A stretch of 45,458 bases of DNA, taken from assembly GCA_045636205.1 (NCBI GenBank), contig JAZTXE010000070.1, forward strand, positions 1 through 45,458. Reading direction: 5' to 3'. The position numbers and the translations under genes were made by a program. Every line of letters begins with the position of its first letter. The stretch's first letter is position 1. Below are positions 40,901 to 45,458 of the stretch, piece after piece. The notes beneath the pieces were generated by a model. That model saw nothing but the letters and a program-made list of their open reading frames with translations. It made no database searches and had not been told where the DNA came from. This stretch comes from JAZRUF01 sp045636205 (GTDB lineage Bacteria; Bacillota; Clostridia; Oscillospirales; JAAYXM01).

Positions 40901-41522
40901 CCGGAATGCCGGATTTCAGAAATATATTTCCCGCATTTGGTATTTTCCCATCCGCACTTTTATATCCCGATTCACTTATTTGCTCTTTATCCATAAAAAT
41001 GCGATATGCCTTGTTATCAGTATCCTCACCGCGAGCTGCGGTTTCCACGCTCAGCTTTCTCCAGTTGCTTGATGCGCGGTTGAACACATCGCTCGCCGCG
41101 TTCTCAAAATCGCCAGCCGCAAAAAGATTCTCGGAGGACTCCTGAATGTCAAGCGTAATACTGTCAGTCAGCGCCGCACCGCCCGCTTTAGGTGTTACGG
41201 TTACCGTGACCGTCGCATCCCCCTCTTCTAATGTAGAGATAATGCCGGTCGCGCTGTCAACCGTCGCCGCGGTGCTCGGATCCACGGCATAGGAAATATC
41301 CACATCCCCGGCATCTACCAGCGCATCGGATGCATCCTTTATCACCAGTCGCGTATTAACGTCGGTCTTCACCGCTACGCGGCCGCTTGCGTAGTCTGCA
41401 AGCGCAAGCTCGACACTGCCGAGTTCTACAGCTTTGGCAAAGTTTGCCGGCGCCGGAATTATTGACGCAAGCAAGCAGAACACAACAAGCCACGCTGCCG
41501 CTCTTTTTCTATAAGTTTTCAT
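31986..41522 (-). CDS. Giant secreted SLH-anchored heparinase II/III-like lyase with Ig-like and carbohydrate-binding-like modules
   Basis: A 3178-residue cell-surface enzyme. Order: signal peptide (1-31, ending FAKA); two tandem copies of an Ig-like/jelly-roll/Ig-like unit (about 32-442 and 443-830), each with a GDFE...LYQMSF...YIDD-EIREVGFD core like a CBM4/9-type module; BIG2-like Ig domains (830-1018); a jelly-roll-like stretch (1020-1200); another carbohydrate-binding-like module (about 1311-1455); three Ig-like domains (1455-1745); the lyase module (1747-2838) with cysteines 1820, 1825, 1851 and 1854, H2093 and H2349/H2351; a putative Ig domain (2840-2932); a Gly/Ser then acidic Thr-rich linker; and three SLH repeats (about 2999-3178) with INRAD, ITRQD and ATRAE motifs for wall-polymer binding. 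The start at 41522 has GGAGG 8 nt upstream. Domain limits are by eye and the substrate is unknown. Confidence 0.9.
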   Translation of the reverse strand: MKTYRKRAAAWLVVFCLLASIIPAPANFAKAVELGSVELALADYASGRVAVKTDVNTRLVIKDASDALVDAGDVDISYAVDPSTAATVDSATGIISTLEEGDATVTVTVTPKAGGAALTDSITLDIQESSENLFAAGDFENAASDVFNRASSNWRKLSVETAARGEDTDNKAYRIFMDKEQISESGYKSADGKIPNAGNIFLKSGIPVYPGKLYQMSFLVKTADFSNANSINLAVDMYYSVKQDTFTGKYNDNGGVITGANRNMSIVLGDNDWTPVTLWICAPLPSDVQTYMDNSGKVYVSPYITARAKENGKTPLNELGIGGTVYIDDIEIREVGFDSVDVQMGAVNEETDGTTAITVTPIATTGEKIGIRKADFITVYEADSTNSNVIDVSKTVSGLSGNANGLAAAKGTIVTKGYGDTKVTISCTLNGITRTAEIPVSLKEKMQVPKSATLELSEYESRVAVKTKVNTNLIVLDTAGANIPKSKFNVSYEVEPSTAATVDSATGVVSALEKGPATIKATVTDANGENPVYASMDIEIAESSDNLFEAGDFEDIDYTKTFKRPASSTGGWRTYNIDTVKDRNGNDTKVLGIHFDGTKASEEAQHNWINNGIKIKPGRLYQMSFWAKTENFENASGITFLTNLPYSTASTEFASSNSISTAGRSYNLPKTDTEWQKHTLWIAAPVEHTAEDLYVYLYFTTTDSTVKTGINGDCYIDDVEIREVGFDRIDYTVGDLAQEYLGTTEISLLPIATTGAKIGVRAEELPSVYAIESADEIIDASAFASGLTGNKNGLGGAVGSVVTKGIGNATVTVSCTLNGVKRTVDIPLDMTHIPNAIHEVNFSYEKDELIVGEKFTPTISATMLDGSDVDLENAQITYATSNPNVVAINSNNGMIAAIGEGKATITAKVIYNDITVNGTFDIVSIDPGELASVEISAPKTSISRGEEVQLALSGMTTNGTKVAGENLDASYEVVEGSQYASVDAASGLVTGIESGVARIRATASLRGGESKTNEIEITVNDKVEYAIEYIFYEGKSGGENRTVYQASNWSTNNECSDVVNLSAGNRINNQGIGIQILTTGAKQWVTFRINVDREGWYTPSLSVWAKYPGGIFRSYISKPAAAAGEITTGQLEALRNKENSIGVMSCYVGGTSAVADFDTVKMRTVYFPEPGEYAITMESESPGGDNGYRIFPAKLTLNRVAFAEASAEEALPDMDLASIIPAAQRWAQIGESKSFEMLPSMEDGSYEDLIAAESVTAVSSDESKLKAEIETDANGFRTLKLTGLEKAADPTVTLTVKLNGVTYTETLNIPVTVGQRFDFKNYNNTGDETKTPADAQIAVDGWQVSSERALSYNAESGIVAETSGVGQDVNFKVNLEDSGWHQLTLGGGKYADGGIAGVYIDGYYVGEYDFYGDEVVGDGELMRALNLSEGEHTVTLRTVGTSGSGYKMHIGSFDFVALTQTPELTKIIANTSGDDIPAGSSANIKVIGIWADGAEHELLPKLDGSADETYTIAYISSNPNVATVENGMWYAHEVGDSNIQITVTTASGNKEIVLPVAVNDKAWAPDKTKIVLDGKLYEDATVIAHIRAFLGDGNEVDESALTVNYRSGNTDVFTVAENVLTGVAKGEATLFATVSYSGAEEEFELPVKVLPKGFAEVTVSAENTYVNTGVEVALIVTAKTNTGEAQDLSGASFVYESLTPNIASVSQDGIVTTLAEGNAKIKVTVTVGEGEEAITNAGEINIGVTNGKTWRSYYTDEKVENARENITKYTWARKSKNTAVANADKYVAMGLDRLWEMVPGEGLARSWMIGYINDPMGYHCPHPDCGVDLRAEYSTYPWIMDPINKPWKITCPNCRKQFPTNDFAKFYELGLDEHGVFDIDLAHTRNDELIAKGEKGYLVNELYPELGEDWGVDDGLGWKTGKYNGTVEECKTFIGYYIGRGLWVDNGILTALTALRDAYLYTGEAKYGRAGAILVDRIADLFPDFHLIEQSNQWWLSHGGTASNGNHICLGKIEGRIQDCATAREFVYAYDAFFPAMEDAQVIDFLSKKAEKYKLDNKKKDAYSIRQNCEDGILREVYESCKTGEIYGNFGMHQATLGIAAIVLDRMPETGEWIDYIMQPGVYTKPVMSNEKDENGNFTGEVITPGSVNGGNVENQLVDYMLRDGSYSEAAPGYNKTDLTYYCLLVEALNGYDKYEGADLYEHPATIAWFKSFAPLVLVGQSLAELADTGVVQTKGVIIEASGTRKAFEITGDPELAQLLYARYKSEGADINTIHSDIWTKNPEKVKDDMLKVIEEYGEFSRESEMANGIGFAILRDGKTYDASIAANSINNQRDFWLYYGTTRGVASHGHAGVLNLGIEAYGLNMAPELGYPEATGSSPHRVQWTRTTLSHNTVVVNEEPQARNDTFSTGTPLHFDDVGRVKLMDIDAWNAYPKSTDIYRRTVVMIEASDEVSYGLDFFRVKGGNDHIYSFHSLSDTVSGYSGVDFTEQKMPVVTDSGEVETQWAGSYAGADIPWGIDENDPNSADVLAKRGYTWLGQVRKDTTVNDKFNIDFKVTDFRKILPYTLDLHMNVTMLNRDLDEVTLATSIPPQRENNPKNLEYMLARRSGSNLDTLFTAAYEPYNGERYLSDIAAATQVETAGMPFVEIDEGTEGADDKVQVVRVTFKNGRVDYVIYATNNQVKYTVYEVEEGESGLEKIPLFDFRGFVGVYTVADGRNTFSYVNDGDLIAGYETTAAYTGSVVDFSRELLFEHDITVRFDVGQDVNPEALVGRDIYIENDGPENAVYNIKGAKKDGRNIILNIGADRLVTKYKDANDTSKGYVYNIDTGAAFRIPLSLANNTAPIFDAVGEQKATAGKKYSLKVNATSPIGEELTYSPNVLPRGASFDAANATINWTPDVNQVGVHNFAIDVTDGGSISTLRFEIEVYKSTGSVTGGNSPSAPPAVDDNPSTPSGGGGGGGGSSSGGSSDTTEPEDTTKPEDSTDTETEDNTGGGSATVEKFVDLENHDWAKDAIYALVEKGVINGTSANTYSPAKKINRADFAIMLVRAFGVTEGDGEHFADVDANKYYAEELRLAKSNGIVGGIGNNKFNPEGEITRQDMMVMLYRALKAVGKELSAADESVLAQFVDAAEISDYAREAVAQLVGAGAIAGSNGRINPTGRATRAEVAVMLNRIFA

Positions 41523-41581
41523 TGCTAAATCCTCCCTGTTTTTTAATGCTTTTTTTGTGAACAATAGCCTACTGTGATTTT

Positions 41582-41610
41582 ATTTTATCAAAAGTTTTTT
41601 TGCAAAACAA
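41582..41610 (-). promoter_or_regulatory. Putative promoter of the giant lyase gene
   Basis: On the minus strand TTGTTT (41605-41610), a 17-bp spacer and TAAAAT (41582-41587), about 60 bp upstream of the start codon. A moderate match to consensus. Confidence 0.45.
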
Positions 41611-41644
41611 TGCGGATTGTCTTTTTGTTTTCTTACTTCTCTGC

Positions 41645-41663
41645 CAATATTCGGCCCATATTG
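41645..41663. promoter_or_regulatory. Inverted repeat in the divergent lyase/binding-protein gap
   Basis: CAATAT and ATATTG are separated by 7 bp, midway between the two predicted divergent promoters. The spacing suits a dimeric regulator that would control both genes. No regulator gene is in the window. Confidence 0.4.
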
Positions 41664-41691
41664 TATCCCGTCTGTTTTTTGCGTTTTTTTC

Positions 41692-41720
41692 TTGTATTTA
41701 TTGCCTTTTTATGATATAAT
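41692..41720 (+). promoter_or_regulatory. Promoter of the solute-binding lipoprotein gene
   Basis: TTGTAT (41692-41697), a 17-bp spacer and TATAAT (41715-41720), with an extended -10 TGA just before it. AAGGAG at 41751-41756 is the ribosome-binding site for the ATG at 41764. Confidence 0.82.
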
Positions 41721-41763
41721 TTCTTAGCTTGTGTTCATCGAATTTTCTCCAAGGAGTTTACAT

Positions 41764-43305
41764 ATGAAAAAAAGGTTTTTCGCAGCGTTTTCAGCTGCTG
41801 TTGTATTTTTTGCCATGTCAGGTTGTTCCTCATCCGGAAGCACGCAGGTTGCAGATGCTCCGCCTATCTTCGAAGAGGCGGTTACCGTTTCTGTCATGTT
41901 GCCGCGGGGAGATAAAATATTCAATCCCGACTGGGTGGTTTGGGACTACATCCAAAGTTCAACCGGTGCCAAGCTCGACCTTCGCCCGGCGACTGCCAAT
42001 TACGAGGCAGCTCTCGCCATTGCATTTTCCTCTCCGGAAACCAAGCCCGACCTTGTAGTGTTTAACAGCAAATCTCTTTCGGACAAATACGCAGCCAACG
42101 GTCACCTGCTCGCTTTGGAAGATGTATCGGATAACATGCCCAACTGGGCGATCTTTTGGTCAAACATAAGCAAAGATGAGAGGGATACTCTCTTCCGAAT
42201 CCGCCGTTGGGCAGACGGTAAAACCTACTGGCCGTCACGTTACGGTTTTTCAGATTTTTCAAATATCAAAACATGGATGTACCGCAGAGATATATTTGAT
42301 CAGCACGGCTTGGAAATTCCGACTACATATGATGAGCTGTACAGCGTAGCAAAGCGACTCAAGGAACTCTATCCGGACTCTTATCCGATAAGCTGCGAAA
42401 ACTTTTTCTCTCATATCGCCCAAGCCGCAGGCCCGCAGTGGAAACGCAATTTCGAGTGCTGGGAATACTATGATTTTTCCGAAGGCAAATGGTGCTACGG
42501 TGCGACAGAGGATACCATGCTTGATATAATCAAAGTCTTTAATCGTTTTTACGAGGATGAGCTTATCCCCCCGAATTTCACGGCATCTACAGAGCATGAG
42601 TTTTTTGACCTTGTAACCAGCGGAAGAACGTTTATTTTTCCGCATTTACAATCCAACATGGGTAATTTCATTTCCGAAGCAAGCATTATAAACCGCGCAT
42701 TTGATTTAGCAGTTATGACCCCGCCTGTTGCAGACGAGTTGACTGGGAAGCCGCTTATGATAAACTCGCGTTCAGACTCAAACGGCCTGGCAATTGTCAA
42801 CACCGGCGATTCCGCACGCATTTCAAATGCAGTCAAATTATTTGATTGGTTCTACTCTGCCCAAGCCTATGAGCTTCTTAGTTGGGGCAAAGTCGGCGAA
42901 ACCCATGCGATTTCAAGCGGTATAAAGCATTTTATCCTGTCGCGTGGCGAGGACATACGAAGCAAGTATGGCTTCCAGACATATGCGGCAGCACAGGCGG
43001 TATATCCGGAAGCGGTTATGTCCGAACAGTTTAAGTATAATTCAGCCGAGGATGTCAAGATTCTTCTTTCTTCAATCGAGTCTGATTATAATCCAAAAAA
43101 CTGGATTGCCTTTACCGCAGATGAACAAGCTGTCATTTCGGAAACCGGCTCAGCAATTCGCAGCTATGCCCGCGAAGCAATCGGGAAATTCCTTACGGGC
43201 GAAAAACCGCTCTCGGAGTGGGATTCCTTCGTCGAAACACTGCATGACATGGACCTCGATAAGCTTCTCAGCGTCTTTGAAGGCGCATACGCCCGCGTAA
43301 AATAA
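41764..43305 (+). CDS. ABC transporter extracellular solute-binding lipoprotein (family 1, LplA-like)
   Basis: A 513-residue lipoprotein that should capture a sugar or oligosaccharide outside the membrane for an ABC importer. The signal peptide ends in lipobox MSGC (C21), followed by a Ser-rich spacer. The mature part has the periplasmic-binding family 1 pattern: VTVSVMLPRG, a hinge with YEAALAIAFSS and PDLVVFN, a segment TWMYRRDIFDQHGLEIPTTY typical of sugar-binding members, and KLFDWFYSAQAYEL near the C-terminal lobe. The length and the WxYRxDxxxxxGL-P-T-DE pattern resemble the LplA/YtcQ group. I chose ATG 41764 over an in-frame ATG at 41731, which lies too close to the -10. It is transcribed divergently from the giant lyase. 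No permease or ATPase gene is next to it. Confidence 0.9.
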   Translation: MKKRFFAAFSAAVVFFAMSGCSSSGSTQVADAPPIFEEAVTVSVMLPRGDKIFNPDWVVWDYIQSSTGAKLDLRPATANYEAALAIAFSSPETKPDLVVFNSKSLSDKYAANGHLLALEDVSDNMPNWAIFWSNISKDERDTLFRIRRWADGKTYWPSRYGFSDFSNIKTWMYRRDIFDQHGLEIPTTYDELYSVAKRLKELYPDSYPISCENFFSHIAQAAGPQWKRNFECWEYYDFSEGKWCYGATEDTMLDIIKVFNRFYEDELIPPNFTASTEHEFFDLVTSGRTFIFPHLQSNMGNFISEASIINRAFDLAVMTPPVADELTGKPLMINSRSDSNGLAIVNTGDSARISNAVKLFDWFYSAQAYELLSWGKVGETHAISSGIKHFILSRGEDIRSKYGFQTYAAAQAVYPEAVMSEQFKYNSAEDVKILLSSIESDYNPKNWIAFTADEQAVISETGSAIRSYAREAIGKFLTGEKPLSEWDSFVETLHDMDLDKLLSVFEGAYARVK

Positions 43306-43320
43306 TAAATACTCAGACAA

Positions 43321-43360
43321 AAGCCCCGGGACGTGATAAAATCACATCCCGGGGCTTAAT
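43321..43360. terminator. Bidirectional hairpin terminator
   Basis: A 17-bp stem with one mismatch (43321-43337 with 43341-43357) and a 3-nt loop between convergent stop codons. The T run is better on the minus strand (TTTT), so it ends the dehydrogenase transcript at least as well as the binding-protein one. Confidence 0.8.
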
Positions 43361-43375
43361 TCTATTACTATGTAT

Positions 43376-44368
43376 TTACGCCATGGTTTCGAGCATTTTA
43401 AAGGTTACAGAGTATTTAAGCGCATCACCGTTTATGTACCGCTCGGCTTCCTCAAGCATATACTGCCCCATACGCATGCATTCATTTCCCTTGCTGCCCG
43501 CGATATGCGGAGTGAGATAGACATTGGGCATTGAATACAACGGCGAGTCCGCCTCAGGCGGCTCAGGCAGAGTTACATCGAGGACCGCGGTACGGTCAGG
43601 CTTTTCACGCAGAGCGGCTATCAAGTCTGCCTCTACTACCTGCGCTCCGCGACCGGTGTTTATAAACGTTGCGTTATCCTTCATAAGTGAAAAGTACTTG
43701 CCGTTTAGCATGCCGACGGTTTCCGGAAGATTTGCGGTGTGGTTTGAAATCGTCTGACACGTGGAAAAAAGCTCCTCAAGCGACACGGATGTGACGCCGA
43801 GCGCATCACACTTTTCCTTGGACGCGAACGGGTCATATGCATAGACATTGAGTTTATAAGCCTTCAGCATTTCCGCAACGCCCGCGCCGATTGCGCCAAG
43901 ACCTATAAGACCCACCGCGGTATCGTAGTTTCCGGGGAAGGTAAGACCGTACAGACGCGCGTCCTCACGTCCGTCAGGACTTACTGCACGGCGGTTCGCC
44001 TGATAGAATCCGGTGTTTGCCAGAATAATCTGAGCCACGGTGTATTCAATTACCGGAACGCTGTTTGCCATCCACGCGCTTATTACCTTGACGCCGCAGT
44101 TTAAGAACGGTCGCGCAAAGTCCTGAACCGAGCCTGCACCGTAGAAAAGAATTTTGAGATTGGGCAGGTACTCCTTTATCTGCTCCTCGGTAAGGCGCGG
44201 AACGCCCCATGTAGAGAACAGGCACTCGACATCATGAAGCTCTGCGAGCTCATTTGATGTATAAACACCCTCGTGAAAATCGAGCATTTGAGAAAGCTTT
44301 TCTTGAGTGGACTCACTGTACACATCATCTATAATTGGCGGATTTTCATTGATATACGCTGCACGCAT
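43376..44368 (-). CDS. D-isomer-specific 2-hydroxyacid dehydrogenase family protein
   Basis: An NAD(P)-dependent oxidoreductase that should interconvert a 2-keto acid and a D-2-hydroxy acid. The 330 residues include the nucleotide-binding loop GLIGLGAIGAGVAEML with an acidic residue in YAYDPF (favouring NAD), the substrate-binding Arg in INTGRGAQVVE, the catalytic Glu in VTLPEPPEADSPLY and the catalytic His in LTPHIAGS. All three catalytic residues are therefore present. AAAGGAGA precedes the ATG. It lies 30 bp downstream of secA on the same strand and next to the glycan locus. A role in handling keto acids from lyase products is inference; the true substrate is unknown. Confidence 0.88.
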   Translation of the reverse strand: MRAAYINENPPIIDDVYSESTQEKLSQMLDFHEGVYTSNELAELHDVECLFSTWGVPRLTEEQIKEYLPNLKILFYGAGSVQDFARPFLNCGVKVISAWMANSVPVIEYTVAQIILANTGFYQANRRAVSPDGREDARLYGLTFPGNYDTAVGLIGLGAIGAGVAEMLKAYKLNVYAYDPFASKEKCDALGVTSVSLEELFSTCQTISNHTANLPETVGMLNGKYFSLMKDNATFINTGRGAQVVEADLIAALREKPDRTAVLDVTLPEPPEADSPLYSMPNVYLTPHIAGSKGNECMRMGQYMLEEAERYINGDALKYSVTFKMLETMA

Positions 44369-44398
44369 GTTAAAATTCTCCTTTGCAAGTGGTTTTTG

Positions 44399-45458
44399 TT
44401 ATTCGTCAATTCCGCAGCACTTTTTGTACTTCTTGCCGCTGCCGCAAGGGCATGGTTCATTTCTGCCGGGCTTTTTGTCTTTACGGACCGGAGTTTTCTT
44501 GAGTGACTCATCTCCTCCTGCGCTCTCGCCGGTTATCTTTGCCACGCGCTCACGCTGCGGAGCGTCCTGACCTTGTACACGGGCGGTAAAGAGCATGCGA
44601 ACGGTCGCTTCACGGATGGAATCGACCATCTGCTGGAACATGATATGACCTTCGTTTTTGTACTCCTCGACCGGGTTGTGCTGGCCGTAGGCGCGAAGAC
44701 CTATGCCCTGACGCAGCTCGTGCATAGCGTCAATATGCTCCATCCAGTGCTCGTCAACCGTGCGAAGCAGCACGACTCGCTCGAGCTCACGCATGATATT
44801 CTCGCCGAGCTCTTCTTCACGGCACTTGAATGCATCCTTTGCAAGGTCAGTGAGGATAGCGACTAAGTTATCGCGCTCCAAATCCTTTTTATTAAGCTCA
44901 TCTGCCGAGTAGCGCAGGTCGTCTTGCGTTAAGAATATGCCGATAAATTTCTCGCGCAGCGCATCCAGATGGTACATCTGAACAAACTGCTCGTGCTCCA
45001 TGACCTCACTTACCGCGTCCTCAACGGTGCTCTCTATCATTCCGGTGATTGAGCCGGTCACGTCTTCGCCGTTTAGAACCTTACGGCGCTCGCCATAGAT
45101 AATCTCACGCTGCTTGTTCATAACGTCATCGTACTCAAGCACGTGCTTACGTGTGCTGAAATTCTTTGACTCAACGCGCTTCTGCGCAGATTCGATTGCA
45201 TTGGTGAGCATTTCCTGCTCGATGGGGGTGTCCTCGTCAAGACCCAGGGAATTCATCATATTCATGATGCGCTCTGAGCCGAACAGACGCATGATATCGT
45301 CCTCAAGAGAGAGGAAAAAGCGGCTGCAGCCCGGGTCACCCTGGCGTCCGGCACGGCCACGAAGCTGATTGTCAATTCGTCGAGACTCGTGGCGCTCGGT
45401 GCCTATGATAAACAATCCGCCTGCCTCGCAGACTTTTACAGATTCCGCGTCGGTAACC
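44399..45458 (-). CDS. secA: Preprotein translocase ATPase SecA, C-terminal part (partial)
   Basis: SecA is the motor that drives secretory proteins through SecYEG. Only the last 352 residues or so are in the window, and the frame stays open to the edge (upstream codons read VTDAESVKVCEAGG). Visible are the nucleotide-binding domain 2 end with GTERHESRRIDNQLRGRAGRQGDPG, the helical scaffold and wing region, the two-helix finger area around ERVVLLRTVDEHWMEHIDAMHELRQGIGLRAYGQ, and the C-terminal zinc motif PCPCGSGKKYKKCCG. A TTG in the frame at 45415 is an internal Leu, not a start. It presumably also serves export of the giant surface protein nearby. Confidence 0.98.
   Translation of the reverse strand, partial: VTDAESVKVCEAGGLFIIGTERHESRRIDNQLRGRAGRQGDPGCSRFFLSLEDDIMRLFGSERIMNMMNSLGLDEDTPIEQEMLTNAIESAQKRVESKNFSTRKHVLEYDDVMNKQREIIYGERRKVLNGEDVTGSITGMIESTVEDAVSEVMEHEQFVQMYHLDALREKFIGIFLTQDDLRYSADELNKKDLERDNLVAILTDLAKDAFKCREEELGENIMRELERVVLLRTVDEHWMEHIDAMHELRQGIGLRAYGQHNPVEEYKNEGHIMFQQMVDSIREATVRMLFTARVQGQDAPQRERVAKITGESAGGDESLKKTPVRKDKKPGRNEPCPCGSGKKYKKCCGIDE

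Noticed and set aside
45413..45415. TTG codon as a start for a 338-residue SecA
   Set aside because: The frame continues upstream with perfect SecA homology (VTDAESVKVCEAGG), so the gene simply runs off the window.
1..45458. CRISPR array, tRNA, rRNA, prophage or transposase
   Set aside because: No regularly spaced direct repeats, no cloverleaf-like gap sequences and no integrase or transposase reading frames were seen.

Overview
The window reads as a chromosomal segment of a spore-forming, low-to-mid GC Bacillota (class Clostridia, possibly an Oscillospirales- or Christensenellales-type anaerobe; this placement is inference). Support comes from spoIIE, spmA/spmB and a SpoVT/AbrB-type regulator, Shine-Dalgarno sites close to AAAGGAGG, sigma-A type promoters with 17-bp spacers, and S-layer-homology (SLH) anchoring. 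There are no phage, transposase, CRISPR, rRNA or tRNA genes. Coding density is high, with short intergenic gaps and clear hairpin terminators.

Layout. (1) 62-9060, minus strand: a core block transcribed as GlmU-type acetyltransferase, pth, mfd, a PpiC-type foldase lipoprotein, spoIIE and a small membrane protein. It recalls the Bacillus gcaD-spoVC(pth)-mfd-spoIIE neighbourhood, but the glmU homologue keeps only its acetyltransferase half. (2) 9272-13657, plus strand: a DnaD-like protein, a DnaI/DnaC-type helicase loader, a D-Ala-D-Ala carboxypeptidase and a lipoprotein. They are followed by a 260-bp non-coding mosaic of palindromes that looks like a degenerate dispersed repeat. (3) 13971-18882, minus strand: a glycolytic operon pgk-tpiA-gpmI-eno behind a strong promoter. 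(4) 19049-28745: trmL, the Leloir pair galT-galK, a MalY/PatB C-S lyase, a PAS/ATPase sensor-like protein, gap (separate from the other glycolytic genes), mnmE, an AbrB-type regulator and spmAB. (5) 28706-44368: an accessory glycan locus. It holds a 1069-residue heparinase II/III-like lyase with no export signal and a 3178-residue secreted protein that carries the same lyase module among Ig-like and carbohydrate-binding-like modules and ends in three SLH repeats. A sugar-type ABC solute-binding lipoprotein is transcribed divergently from it, and a D-2-hydroxyacid dehydrogenase follows. (6) 44399-45458: the C-terminal part of secA, running off the window edge.

Working model for the accessory locus (inference): the giant protein sits on the cell wall through its SLH repeats and cleaves a uronic-acid-containing polysaccharide. 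The lipoprotein captures the fragments, an ABC permease encoded elsewhere imports them, the cytosolic paralogous lyase completes depolymerisation, and the hydroxyacid dehydrogenase may act on a keto-acid or hydroxy-acid product. A secreted and a cytosolic copy of one large catalytic module, adjacent and sharing an identically spaced four-cysteine motif, is the most distinctive feature of the window.
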